Positions 23,697 to 32,368 are shown, counted from the first letter of the stretch. The stretch is DNA of 40,598 bases from Deltaproteobacteria bacterium UBA2385 (GCA_002343455.1 DDSR01000296.1:1-40598), one strand, 5' to 3'. Translations and numbers: made by a program. Notes: generated from the sequence alone by a model not told the origin.

Positions 23697-24688
23697 GCCT
23701 GCGGCAGGCGGGCACCGCTGGACAGGTGGCCCTGGCGGCGCTGACCACCGTCCTCTGCCTGCTGGGGATCGAGCTCGCCTTCCGCGTCGTCGACCCCCCG
23801 ACGCGCGCCCAGCCCGTTCGCGACACCGAGAGCAACGAGCTGTGGCTGGTCGAGGGCGTGCCCCTCTGGCGCCAGCGCCAGGACGTGCGGACCCGGGTCG
23901 ACCAGCCCTGTCGGGACTCCAATCCCCAGGCCCTGGACGTCGTCGGCCTGGGCAGCAGCATCCTGCATGGGGTGGGCGTCGACCCCGCGCAGACCTGGGC
24001 CCCCATCTTGCGGGACATCCTGGCCGAGCAGGGGGTCGAGGCCTGCGTCCACAACCTCTCCGCTCCGGCCTACGGCGCCGCCCAGAAGCAGCACCTGCTG
24101 CGCGAGTCCCTGCCCGCCCTGCCCGCCATTCGGGTGGTGATCTGGGAGGTCTGGGGCACCGACGTGATGGACTACCGGATGCTCGGTTCGATGGCCTGGC
24201 GGATGTCCGACCTCGTCGTCGACGCCGAGGGCTACCCCAACCCGCTGGCCCTCCCCTCCCCCCTCAACCGCCAGCTCTTCCAGCGCTCGGCCGCCTGGCG
24301 GTACACGATCCTGGGCCTGACTCCCGCCCAGGAGCGGCCCGTCCACGACTGGGACAGCGTGCTGGCCGGCCCGGTCAGCGAAGCCCACCGGGTCGCCCGG
24401 GACAACGACGCCACCCTGCTGCTCCTGGTCATGCCTCCGCTCGACCGCCCCTTCGCCACCACCGCCGACGACCCCAAGGACAAGCTCAGGATGCGCTTCC
24501 AGGCCTGGGCCGAGGCGCGCGCCGACCAGGGGGTGGTCCTGCTCAGCCTCGCCGAGCTGCTGCGGGACGAGGACGTCGAGGCCCTGCGCCTGGACCCCTG
24601 CTGCCACTACAACGCCGACGGCCAGCGGCGCATCGCCGAGGTGCTCGCACCGGCCGTGCTGGACGCGCTTCAGCCCCCTTCCCGCTGA
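23693..24688 (+). CDS. Membrane-anchored SGNH/GDSL-type hydrolase
   Basis: A protein of 331 residues with an N-terminal membrane helix (about 12-31) and an SGNH-hydrolase-like domain facing the periplasm. Block I reads VVGLGSSILHGVG (nucleophile Ser), block II includes NLSAPAYGAAQ (Asn), and the end carries the Asp-x-x-His pair in DPCCHYNADG. Members remove acyl or other ester groups from glycans and lipids; the substrate here is unclear. It is translationally coupled to the PnbB-like gene and its end overlaps the convergent cytochrome gene by 19 bases. Confidence 0.75.
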   Translation: MSLRQAGTAGQVALAALTTVLCLLGIELAFRVVDPPTRAQPVRDTESNELWLVEGVPLWRQRQDVRTRVDQPCRDSNPQALDVVGLGSSILHGVGVDPAQTWAPILRDILAEQGVEACVHNLSAPAYGAAQKQHLLRESLPALPAIRVVIWEVWGTDVMDYRMLGSMAWRMSDLVVDAEGYPNPLALPSPLNRQLFQRSAAWRYTILGLTPAQERPVHDWDSVLAGPVSEAHRVARDNDATLLLLVMPPLDRPFATTADDPKDKLRMRFQAWAEARADQGVVLLSLAELLRDEDVEALRLDPCCHYNADGQRRIAEVLAPAVLDALQPPSR

Positions 24689-25470
24689 AGGGCATGGCAG
24701 GAGGCGCAGGCGCTTAGCACCTGCCCGTACAGATCCGCCCGCGTGTCGGGGTTGTCGTCCGAGAGGCCGTCCTGGGCGAGCTCGTGCACCTTCATGGTGG
24801 CCGCCGCGACCGCCTGCGACTCCACCGCGCCCACCTCCAGGGAGAGCGTGTCGAGGGCGGGCTGGGTGAGCACCTGCAGGCTCTCGGCCCAGGCCCGATC
24901 CGAGGGCTCCACCAGCCCGGCCCACATGCGGTCGACCGCCCACTGGTGGCCCTCCATATGGCGAGCCACCCCCGGATCTCCCGACGGCTCCGACCCCGAG
25001 ACCGCGGTCGGCGCCGGTCCCGGATGCGGCAGGGCCACCCGACGCGCGAGGGCCTGGTGGCAGCCGCCGCACTGGTTGGCCGCCTGGGCCACGGCCGCCG
25101 CCAGGGTGCCGGCATCCGCGCTCGCCGACCCGCGGCCGGCCTGCTCGCTCATCCCCTTCAGCCAGACATCCCAGCCCGGTGGCAGGCCCGGCTCCACATC
25201 CAAGCGGGCGAGGCGCTCCAGCGAGGCCCGCGCCTGCGTGTCGTCTCCCCGAACCAGCTGGTCCCGGGCCTGGGTCAACAAGGTCAGCCGCTCGCCCATG
25301 TGCAGCCGCAGGGCCGCCGGATCCCCGCCGAAGGGCTGCGCGGGGGGCGCCGGGGAGGCGGGCGCGGGCGGCGCCGGGGAGGCAGCCGCGGGTGCCGCCG
25401 GAGAGGCGGCCGGTTCCTGTCGGGGAGCGCAGGCCAGCAGGGCGAGGAAGGGGAGCAGGGCACACCTCAC
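24670..25470 (-). CDS. Diheme c-type cytochrome-like lipoprotein
   Basis: A lipoprotein of 266 residues. The lipobox LLAC (C14) is followed by a Pro/Ala-rich linker (about 20-46) and a helical domain with two covalent heme sites, CGGCH (134-138) and CASCH (255-259). Residues such as H56 or H174 could be axial ligands. It probably carries electrons at the outer face of a membrane; the partner is unknown. The start is GTG at 25470. A TACCCT element lies exactly six bases before it and no ribosome site is seen, so the message is probably leaderless. Confidence 0.75.
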   Translation of the reverse strand: MRCALLPFLALLACAPRQEPAASPAAPAAASPAPPAPASPAPPAQPFGGDPAALRLHMGERLTLLTQARDQLVRGDDTQARASLERLARLDVEPGLPPGWDVWLKGMSEQAGRGSASADAGTLAAAVAQAANQCGGCHQALARRVALPHPGPAPTAVSGSEPSGDPGVARHMEGHQWAVDRMWAGLVEPSDRAWAESLQVLTQPALDTLSLEVGAVESQAVAAATMKVHELAQDGLSDDNPDTRADLYGQVLSACASCHALQREGG

Positions 25471-25476
25471 CGCGAC

Positions 25477-25504
25477 AGGGTATCCACCCGCCGAGTGCTA
25501 GACT
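25477..25504. promoter_or_regulatory. Divergent -10 elements for two leaderless genes
   Basis: On the minus strand TACCCT (25482-25477) lies six bases before the GTG at 25470. On the plus strand TAGACT (25499-25504) lies six bases before the ATG at 25511. Both genes lack ribosome sites. The 40-bp gap leaves room for little else. Confidence 0.45.
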
Positions 25505-25510
25505 AACCCG

Positions 25511-26893
25511 ATGGACCTGCTCACCCGGATCGGAGAGGACTACCGCCAGCGGCTCGAGGCCGCGGCCGTGACCATCCTGCTGCCTCGGGGCCAGGTCCTC
25601 CTGCGACGCGGGGAGCGGGGGGGCGACGTCTACCGCGTGCTCGAAGGGCGGCTCGAGGTCATCGACTCCAGCTCCGACCCACCCGTCGTGCTCGACCAGG
25701 TGGGGCAAGGCGCCTTCCTCGGCGAGATGGCCTTCCTGGACGAGAGCGTGCGCAGCGCCGATGTGCGCGCCGCCGAGGAGAGCACCTGCCAGCACTGGCC
25801 CCGGCAGGACCTGCTCCGCCTCCTGCACGAGGACCCCGCCATGGGCCTCGCCTTCTACCGGGCCCTGGCCTTGCTGGTCAACGAGCGCAGCCGGGAGTTC
25901 CGGGTCCGGGCCGTGCGCGAGGGCCTGGGGCTGAAGACGGGACCGGGCGCCTCTGGCCAGGGAACCGGGCCCGAGGCCGTCCTGCTGCAGGCCCTCCGGC
26001 GCCAGCTCGCCGAGTCCGAGTCGCGCTCCCGCGTCGACCGCGAGGGCGCCCGCCTCACCCTGCGCGCAGCCCTCGACCGCTTCGCCAGCGAGCTCTCCGA
26101 GCTGGTCCAACGCCAGGAGCGCCTCGCCCGCGCCGCCACCCTCAGCCGGGTCGGCGAGGAGCTGCACCCCTGGCTGGTCCGCTCCACGCTCGCCGAGCTC
26201 TCGATCGACCGCCCGCAGGGTCGGACCGAGGAGCCCCTGGCCCTCGCCCACCTGCTGCGCGCCGTTCCCGCCGGGGACGGAGCCATCGGCGAGTTCCTCG
26301 ACGAGTGGCTGCTGGGGCTGCCCACCGCCCAGGCCCTCCGCACGCGCGCCTCGGCGCTGCGGAAGCGGGCACTCGAGCTCGCCCCGCGAAAGCTGCTGGT
26401 GATCAACGGGGCGGCCTCGGGCGCCGCCATGGCGCTGGCCAAGGGCCTGGACGCCCGGAGCTCGGTCCGCGTCGTCGAGAACGATCGGGCGCTGCTCTCC
26501 CTGATCGACGCAAACCAGAGCGGCGCCCGGATCGCGCTCTACCACGACGACCTCGCCGCCGTCGCGCTCGGCGAGGGTCGGCTAGACCTCGGTGCCCACG
26601 ACCTCGTCGTCATCGACGCGCTGGTCGACTACCTCCCCGACCGGGCCGCCGCCCGCCTGCTGGGCGAGGTCCGGCGCTGCTGCGCCCCTCGAGGCCGGGT
26701 GCTGATCAGCGCCCTCCACCGCGAGGCGACCGGCCGCTCCTACGACAGCCTGACCTTCGATCACCTGCTGCGCTGGCCCCTGGTGCGCCGCAACCCCGAG
26801 GTGCTCACCAGCATGCTCTTGCGGGCCGGCTTCGTCGAGGTCCGCCCGGTCCACAGCCCCATGCCCGGCCTGGTGCTCGAAGCCTCGGGCTGA
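25511..26893 (+). CDS. Cyclic-nucleotide-binding protein fused to a SAM-methyltransferase-like domain
   Basis: A protein of 460 residues. The N-terminal domain (about 1-130) is a cyclic-nucleotide-binding barrel with the phosphate-binding region FLGEMAFLDESVRSADVRA. After a charged, coiled-coil-like linker (about 160-215) comes a Rossmann-type methyltransferase-like domain (about 225-455) with the motif-I strand LLVINGAASGAAMALAKGL, motif II acidic VRVVEND, and HDLVVIDALVDYL. The arrangement recalls PhcB-type methyltransferases that make the 3-OH fatty acid methyl ester signal of Ralstonia, but this link is inference. Motif I is not the classic GxGxG, so activity is uncertain. The adenylate cyclase at 32369 could make its ligand. 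Confidence 0.78.
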   Translation: MDLLTRIGEDYRQRLEAAAVTILLPRGQVLLRRGERGGDVYRVLEGRLEVIDSSSDPPVVLDQVGQGAFLGEMAFLDESVRSADVRAAEESTCQHWPRQDLLRLLHEDPAMGLAFYRALALLVNERSREFRVRAVREGLGLKTGPGASGQGTGPEAVLLQALRRQLAESESRSRVDREGARLTLRAALDRFASELSELVQRQERLARAATLSRVGEELHPWLVRSTLAELSIDRPQGRTEEPLALAHLLRAVPAGDGAIGEFLDEWLLGLPTAQALRTRASALRKRALELAPRKLLVINGAASGAAMALAKGLDARSSVRVVENDRALLSLIDANQSGARIALYHDDLAAVALGEGRLDLGAHDLVVIDALVDYLPDRAAARLLGEVRRCCAPRGRVLISALHREATGRSYDSLTFDHLLRWPLVRRNPEVLTSMLLRAGFVEVRPVHSPMPGLVLEASG

Positions 26894-26912
26894 GGCCGCC
26901 GCAACCCCGTAC

Positions 26913-26942
26913 TTGAAATGCTCCGCCGGCTTGCGTTACCCT
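26913..26942 (+). promoter_or_regulatory. Sigma-70-type promoter TTGAAA-N18-TACCCT
   Basis: TTGAAA (26913-26918) and TACCCT (26937-26942), 18 bases apart, lie directly upstream of the lipoprotein-PPC-ABC gene set. The start site would be near 26949, leaving a leader of about 27 bases. Confidence 0.5.
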
Positions 26943-26975
26943 GCGCCGCCCCGTCTCTCCGTCCCTGGGATTCTC

Positions 26976-27869
26976 ATGACCTCGAACCTTCCTCGCCTTC
27001 TCCTGCTCTGCTCCGTCCTCACCGCCTGCGTCGAGGACGAACCCGGCGTCAACCGCGCGACCCCCGGTGGCGCGGGCGGGCCCGGTGCGGCTGGCCCCGG
27101 CGCGCCCCCCGCGGGCGCCCAGGTCCAGGAGAAGGCCGACCCCTTGCCGACCCTTGACAAGGCGGCGCTCGAGTCCGAAGCCAAGAAGGTCACGCTGGTC
27201 CCCTCCCCCTCCGAGATGCAGAACGCCCTCAAGGACGCCGGCATCGCCCAGGGCCTCTCCGCCCTGGTCCCGACCCGCGCCCCCAAGATGGACGTCGAGA
27301 ACAAGGACGTCGTCGCCGTGCGCACCGGCACCGTGCTCGCCTGGGCCCTGCTGACGGTCAAGGACGCGCCCACGGCCTCGCTGGTCGAGCGCATGGGCCA
27401 GGTCAAGGCCGGGATGGCCTCCCTCGGGGCCGGCGCCGACATCGCCGCCACCATCGACGACATCACCGCCCGCCTGAACAACGACAGCCTCAGCCGCGAC
27501 GACCTGCTGACCGAGCTCGACGAGATGCACGGGGCGATCATCCCCGAGATCGAGTACGAGGCTGGCCCCCGCAGCGTGCCACTGATCCAGGCCGGCTCCT
27601 GGCTGGCCGGCGTCAACCTGATCGCCGCCACCATCGTCAAGGAGGGCAAGCCCGAGGCCGGCACCAAGCTGCTGCGCCAGCCCGAGGTCGCCGACCACTT
27701 CCTGGAGTACGTGCGGGCCGAGGGCGCCGACAAGGCCCCGCCCGAGGTGATGAGCCAGCTCGAGAAGACCCTCATCACCCTCAAGGAGCTCGCCGCCAAG
27801 CCCGAGCTCACCCTCGACGACGTCAAGACGGTCCAGGCCCAGACCGACGGCGTGCTCGCCCTTCTCTGA
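26976..27869 (+). CDS. Helical lipoprotein, unknown
   Basis: A lipoprotein of 297 residues with the lipobox LTAC (Cys near residue 17), a Gly/Pro/Ala linker (about 25-50) and a mainly helical domain with no cysteines or known motif. No family recognised. It is the first gene of a tight plus-strand set with a PPC-like protein (10 bases on) and a TerB/FHA/ABC transporter (7 bases further), so it may be a periplasmic or outer-membrane part of that transporter. Confidence 0.7.
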   Translation: MTSNLPRLLLLCSVLTACVEDEPGVNRATPGGAGGPGAAGPGAPPAGAQVQEKADPLPTLDKAALESEAKKVTLVPSPSEMQNALKDAGIAQGLSALVPTRAPKMDVENKDVVAVRTGTVLAWALLTVKDAPTASLVERMGQVKAGMASLGAGADIAATIDDITARLNNDSLSRDDLLTELDEMHGAIIPEIEYEAGPRSVPLIQAGSWLAGVNLIAATIVKEGKPEAGTKLLRQPEVADHFLEYVRAEGADKAPPEVMSQLEKTLITLKELAAKPELTLDDVKTVQAQTDGVLALL

Positions 27870-27879
27870 GGAGCTCCCC

Positions 27880-28299
27880 ATGATCCCCGCCCTGCTCGCC
27901 TCTCTCTTCATGTCGTCGGTGGCGCTGGCCAGCGACGAGTCCGTGGCTTCCACTTGCGTTCGCGCCAAGGTCCGCGAGTCCTACGGCCAGGGTTGGTCCG
28001 TCCGGACCACCACCAAGGCCGATCTCGCGCAGGGCCAGCGGGAGATCTACCAGCTGACGATGCAGGCCGGGAACTCCTACAAGATCCTGGCCTGCGGCGA
28101 CCACGCCTTCAAGAACGTCGACGTGGTCGTCTACGACAGCGAGGGCACGGTCGTCGGCAGCGAGCCGGGGGTCGATCGTGAGCCCATGGTCGAGCTCACC
28201 CCGACGGTCACCGGCACCTACTACGTCGCGGTCTTCGCCAACGGGATGAACTCGACCGATGGCCGGGGCACCGTAGCTACCGCGGTGATCTTCAAGTAG
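27880..28299 (+). CDS. Exported PPC-like domain protein
   Basis: A secreted protein of 139 residues with a signal peptide (about 1-17, ending ALA) and one beta-sandwich like the pre-peptidase C-terminal (PPC) domain: YQLTMQAGNSYKILACGD, DVVVYDSEGTVVG and the closing TGTYYVAVFA. Two cysteines may form a disulfide. PPC domains usually bind sugars or aid export and normally sit at the end of a larger enzyme; here the domain stands alone. GAGGAG before the ATG is a good ribosome site. Confidence 0.72.
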   Translation: MIPALLASLFMSSVALASDESVASTCVRAKVRESYGQGWSVRTTTKADLAQGQREIYQLTMQAGNSYKILACGDHAFKNVDVVVYDSEGTVVGSEPGVDREPMVELTPTVTGTYYVAVFANGMNSTDGRGTVATAVIFK

Positions 28300-28306
28300 C
28301 AGCCCC

Positions 28307-30832
28307 GTGGTCACCACCGGGCTGGGCCAGGACTTCGTCGCGCGCCTGAACGAGCGGCAGTCGACCACCCCCCCCGAGCGGGCCCAGCGGGCGGCGAACA
28401 CCACGCGCCTGCTGCTTCAGCACGCCATCTCCAGCCACGACGCCCACCCCCACCTCTCCGCCGCGCCCGCGCTGGTGGCCGAGCTGACCGGCCTCCCCCT
28501 GGCCGAGGCCGAGCTGCTGGTCGGGCTCGCGCACGCCCCCGAGCACCGCCCCGCCAGCGGCAGCGAAGACCTCGCCAGCTTCGAAGCCCGCTTCGGCCCC
28601 CAGGCCGCCCGCCGCCTCCTGGAGCAGGAGGCCCAGGAGACCGACCTCTGCGGCTATGGCCTCGCCTGGGGACCCGAGGCCGCGCTGGCGCTGCTCGACG
28701 CGATGACCCGCCTCGCCGCCGCGGACGAGCGCCTGACCGCCGACGAGCTGAGGAGGCTGGAGGCCGCCGCCGAGGAGCTGGCCATCGACCCCGGCATGGC
28801 GATGGCCCTGGTGCGCCGCCACGCCCCCGACGCCGCCTCGCGGGGCGAGCCCATCCCGCTGCGGGGCGAGCGCATCGTCATCGGTCGCGCCCCCGGAAGC
28901 GGCATCCACCTCCCCCACCCCCAGGTCGCGCCTCACCACGCCGACCTCATCCGTGGCAGCGAGGGCTGGCGGGTCGTCGACGCGCGCAGCGGACGGGCCA
29001 CCGTCGTCGACGGCCGGGCCGTGCGATCGGCGCCCCTTCGTGAGGGTCAGGAGCTGCGGCTCGGGCCCTACCGCTTGCGCCTCGAGGCCGGAGGGGAGTT
29101 CCTTCGGGTCCGCGGCGAGGTCCAGGCCGAGGCCCTCAGCGTCCGCGACCTCAGCCGCCGCATCGGCGAGGTCTCGCTGCTGGACGATCTCTCCTTTACC
29201 GCCTTCACCGGCGAGGTCATCGCCGTCGTCGGCCCCAGCGGCGCTGGCAAGACCACCCTGCTCAACGCCATCACCGGCCAGGCCCCCGCCGACCAGGGCC
29301 GGGTCCTCTTCGAAGGGCAGGACTTCCACAGCCTGCTCGCCCGCGACCTCGACCTGGTCGGAAGTGTCCCGCAGGACGACATCGTCCTGCCCGAGCTGAC
29401 GGTCGAGGAGTCCCTGCTCTTCGGCGCCCGCCTGCGCCTGCGGGGCGAGGAGGCCCTGGACCCGCAGGAGCCGGTCGACCGGGTGCTGGGCGAGCTGGGC
29501 ATCCCGCACATCCGCCACTCGCGCATCGGGGACGCCCTCCGGCGCGGCATCTCCGGCGGCCAGCGCAAGCGGGTCAACGTCGGCCAGGAGGTGATCAGCG
29601 AGTCGGCCCGCGTGCTCTTCCTGGACGAGCCGACCAGCGGCCTGGACCCCCGCTCGGCCGGCGACATCGCCCGGACCGCTCGGCGCCTGGCGGACTCCGG
29701 TCGCATCGTCGTGCTGGTGACCCATGATCTCAGCGCCAGCGTGCTCGCCCAGGTCGACCACCTGCTGGTGATGGTCGAGGGCGGCCGCGTGGCCTGGTTC
29801 GGGCCCCCCGCGGACGCCTGTCGGATGTTCGACGTCGCCATCCCCGTGGAGCTCTTCGACCGGCTGGGTCAGCAGTCTCCGGCGACCTGGGCCCGGACCT
29901 ACGCCGCCTCACCCGCGGCGCGGCGCTGGGTCGAGCTGCGGACCCGGATCCTGGCCACCGAGCTGCTGGCGCGTCCCGCCGCGCTGAGCGCCCAGACCTC
30001 GCGACCCGGACGGCTGCGCACCCTGAAGACCCTGATCGCCCGATACGCGCTGGTGAAGGTCCGCGACCGCGCCGCGCTGCTCGTGTTGGCGATGCAGCCG
30101 CTGCTGCTCGCCGCCGTGATGGTGATGGTCTTTCCTCGGCCGACCGCCTCGCTCGTCTTCCTGCTCAGCCTCTCGGCCCTCTGGTTCGGCATGTCCGGCT
30201 CTGTACGCGAGCTGATCGCCGACCGCGCCATCTGGCGCCGCGAGTGCCGGGTGGGGGTCGGCGTCACCGCCTGGCTGGGCAGCAAGCTGCTGGTCCTCAG
30301 CGTCCTCGTGGCCCTGCAGTGCCTGGTCATGACGCTGCTGGTCTTCGCGGGCTGCGATCTGTCCAGCGCCGGCTTTCAGCTCCATTCTCTCATCCCCGCC
30401 ATCGTGGTGGCCGGCTGGAGCGGGGTCGCGACCGGCCTGCTGATGTCGGCCCTCTGGTCCCGCTCCGAGGCCGCCGTCGGCTCGGTGGTCCTGCTGCTGG
30501 TCCCGCAGATCGCCTTCTCGGGCATCATGATGCCCCTGGACAAGCTCTCCGCCCCGGCCCGCGCCCTCGCGGGGGTCAACCCGGCCCGCTACGCCTTCCA
30601 GCTCGCCCTGCGCTGCGGGGAGTCGATGCAGTACCTCAACGCCCTTGGGGAGTGGAAGAGCCGGCCCATGACCGGAGAGCTCTACACCTTGGGGCTGCGT
30701 AGCCCCGAGCCGGGGGGTCTGGGCATGGCCCCGGCCCTGCTGCTGGGGGTCCTTACCGTTCAGATCCTCGTCCAGATCGGGGTCAGCGCGGCGCTGCTGC
30801 AGCGCATGAAGCCTCGGCGCCGCGCGCGATGA
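28307..30832 (+). CDS. ABCG-type transporter with N-terminal TerB-like and FHA domains
   Basis: A half-transporter of 841 residues. A helical TerB-like region (about 1-165) is followed by an FHA domain (about 165-260; IVIGRAPGSGIHLPHPQVAPHH), which reads phospho-threonine. The ABC ATPase (about 270-490) has Walker A GPSGAGKTT (near 308), Q-loop VPQDD, signature SGGQRKR (near 413), Walker B VLFLDEPTSG and the switch His in VTHDLS. The C-terminus (about 570-841) holds about six membrane helices of the ABC2 type. FHA-ABCG proteins are thought to be switched by Ser/Thr kinases; a kinase is encoded at 15295. The start is GTG. Cargo is unknown. Confidence 0.85.
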   Translation: MVTTGLGQDFVARLNERQSTTPPERAQRAANTTRLLLQHAISSHDAHPHLSAAPALVAELTGLPLAEAELLVGLAHAPEHRPASGSEDLASFEARFGPQAARRLLEQEAQETDLCGYGLAWGPEAALALLDAMTRLAAADERLTADELRRLEAAAEELAIDPGMAMALVRRHAPDAASRGEPIPLRGERIVIGRAPGSGIHLPHPQVAPHHADLIRGSEGWRVVDARSGRATVVDGRAVRSAPLREGQELRLGPYRLRLEAGGEFLRVRGEVQAEALSVRDLSRRIGEVSLLDDLSFTAFTGEVIAVVGPSGAGKTTLLNAITGQAPADQGRVLFEGQDFHSLLARDLDLVGSVPQDDIVLPELTVEESLLFGARLRLRGEEALDPQEPVDRVLGELGIPHIRHSRIGDALRRGISGGQRKRVNVGQEVISESARVLFLDEPTSGLDPRSAGDIARTARRLADSGRIVVLVTHDLSASVLAQVDHLLVMVEGGRVAWFGPPADACRMFDVAIPVELFDRLGQQSPATWARTYAASPAARRWVELRTRILATELLARPAALSAQTSRPGRLRTLKTLIARYALVKVRDRAALLVLAMQPLLLAAVMVMVFPRPTASLVFLLSLSALWFGMSGSVRELIADRAIWRRECRVGVGVTAWLGSKLLVLSVLVALQCLVMTLLVFAGCDLSSAGFQLHSLIPAIVVAGWSGVATGLLMSALWSRSEAAVGSVVLLLVPQIAFSGIMMPLDKLSAPARALAGVNPARYAFQLALRCGESMQYLNALGEWKSRPMTGELYTLGLRSPEPGGLGMAPALLLGVLTVQILVQIGVSAALLQRMKPRRRAR

Positions 30833-30845
30833 CCCCATCCCGGCG

Positions 30846-30874
30846 TTGCCCTCCCGCGGCCAGAGCGGTACCCT
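30846..30874 (+). promoter_or_regulatory. Sigma-70-type promoter TTGCCC-N17-TACCCT
   Basis: TTGCCC (30846-30851) and TACCCT (30869-30874), 17 bases apart, lie between the transporter and patatin genes. The -10 is identical to those at 26937 and 25482. The expected leader is about 44 bases. Confidence 0.45.
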
Positions 30875-30924
30875 CCCGCCGAGGCCGGCGCGGCACCCGT
30901 GAAGGCTGACCTCAAGGACCCCTC

Positions 30925-32304
30925 GTGTCGTACGCAAATCGTCCGCCTCTGGCCCAACACGGTCCCAAGCGCCTCCCCTTCCGGGTGGGGCTCCCCCACG
31001 CCAAGGCCGAGCGGGGGCGCTTCGTGCTCTCCCTCGATGGGGGCGGGATCTACGGGCTGACTTCGGCCATCTGGCTGCGTCAGATCGCCGAGCGCGAGCC
31101 GCGCTTCCTGGCCTTCGACGAAGGCGAGCGCAGGATGCTGCTGGTAGGCTGCTCCTCGGGCGCCATCAACGCGCTGCACCTCGCCATGCACGAGGACCCG
31201 CGGAAGACGCTGCTGGACGGCGAGCTGGAGACCTTCTGGAAGGACGAGGACGTCTGGGCCAACAGCGATCCCCTCTCCCGGATCGGCAGCAACCTGGGCC
31301 TGGCGCCCTACTTCGGGACCGATGACTTCCTGAAGGCCCTCGAGCGGGTCTTCGGGCAGCGCACCCTGGGAGAGCTGCACTTTCCTGTGCTGATCAGCAC
31401 CTACAACTGGACGGGGGAGGCCGACGCCGAGCGGAGCTGGCTCACCCCCGGACAGGCCTTCGAGAAGGGGATCCGCACGGGCGACTGGTCGGCCTTCGTG
31501 GTGGTCCCTCCGACCCCCGCGACCAGCTCGCGCGCCGGTCAGACCACCCGCCACTGGCGCCCCAAGTTCTTCGACAACGCCCATGACGACGACGACGATC
31601 TCAATGTCCGTGTCCTGGACGTCGCCTACGCCGCCGCCGCCCCCCCGGGCTTCCGGGCCCTGCGCGGCGGCCTCGGGGACGGGGCCTCCTTCAACGCCAA
31701 CCCCTCGGTCAACGCCATCGGCTACCTCGTCGAGTGCTGGGAGAAGGAGGTCGACCTGCTGGGCGATGACGAGCTGCGGGCCGAGCTGCGGCAGCATGGC
31801 GAAGCGCCGGGCTCGCTGGCCGGCCTCAGCCGCAAGGACCTGATCGATCAGCTCTGCGCCTACCGTCTGGGCTTGATGCTGCGGGACACGGCGATGATCT
31901 CGATGGGCTCCGGCCAGGACCTGCCGCACTACGGCTTCAGCAACTCCGGCTTCGGCTTCGGCCTCTTCCAGGCCATGCCGACCAACCCCTTCGTGCCGGT
32001 CTGGCCCAGCCCGTCGTTCTACTCGCTGGACGCTGCCACGACCGACGCCGAGTTCATCGCCCGCCAGCTGCTGACCAAGGGGCGCTACCTGCGCGTCAAC
32101 CCGGACGTCAACAAGCTCCCGACCTTGATGGCCGCCCTGGTCGCCCGCCAGCCGATCCTGCGCGCCCAGCTGACGGCCGACATCGAGCAGAACGCCGTCA
32201 ACGAGCGCTCCCAGGCGGCCGTGGAACAGGCCGTCTTCTTCCTGCGCAAGGCCTTGTGGAACGAGGACGACGCCCAGGCACGAAAGGGGCTGCAGCGGCT
32301 GTAG
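30925..32304 (+). CDS. Patatin-like phospholipase
   Basis: A lipid acyl hydrolase of 459 residues. The oxyanion motif DGGGIYG (38-44) and the nucleophile elbow GCSSG (S77) are followed by the catalytic Asp in GDGASFNANP. Together these form the Ser-Asp dyad of patatins. A C-terminal helical region of about 120 residues has no known domain. No signal peptide is present, so it should act inside the cell. Patatins can be immune effectors beside cyclic-oligonucleotide synthases, but no such synthase is adjacent here. The start is GTG at 30925, with AAGGA about ten bases before it. Confidence 0.85.
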   Translation: MSYANRPPLAQHGPKRLPFRVGLPHAKAERGRFVLSLDGGGIYGLTSAIWLRQIAEREPRFLAFDEGERRMLLVGCSSGAINALHLAMHEDPRKTLLDGELETFWKDEDVWANSDPLSRIGSNLGLAPYFGTDDFLKALERVFGQRTLGELHFPVLISTYNWTGEADAERSWLTPGQAFEKGIRTGDWSAFVVVPPTPATSSRAGQTTRHWRPKFFDNAHDDDDDLNVRVLDVAYAAAAPPGFRALRGGLGDGASFNANPSVNAIGYLVECWEKEVDLLGDDELRAELRQHGEAPGSLAGLSRKDLIDQLCAYRLGLMLRDTAMISMGSGQDLPHYGFSNSGFGFGLFQAMPTNPFVPVWPSPSFYSLDAATTDAEFIARQLLTKGRYLRVNPDVNKLPTLMAALVARQPILRAQLTADIEQNAVNERSQAAVEQAVFFLRKALWNEDDAQARKGLQRL

Positions 32305-32318
32305 GTTGTCCAGAGACA

Positions 32319-32351
32319 GCGGGGGGGGGCTAGGGCCTCGCCGGCCCCCGC
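32319..32351. terminator. G/C-rich hairpin between convergent genes
   Basis: GCGGGGG (32319-32325) can pair with CCCCCGC (32345-32351) in the 64-bp gap between the patatin and cyclase genes. It is the only candidate bidirectional stop signal there, but there is no T-run, and the long G-run alone could also make a four-stranded structure. Confidence 0.35.
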
Positions 32352-32368
32352 CCCCGATCGGCCCTCGG

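Noticed and set aside
30925..32304. Patatin as effector of a cyclic-oligonucleotide immune system
   Set aside because: No nucleotidyltransferase, ubiquitin-like or sensor gene is adjacent; the neighbours are a transporter and a cyclase on the opposite strand.
32321..32329. Nine-G run as a quadruplex control element
   Set aside because: A single G-run with its complement nearby is better explained as a hairpin; only the terminator candidate is kept.
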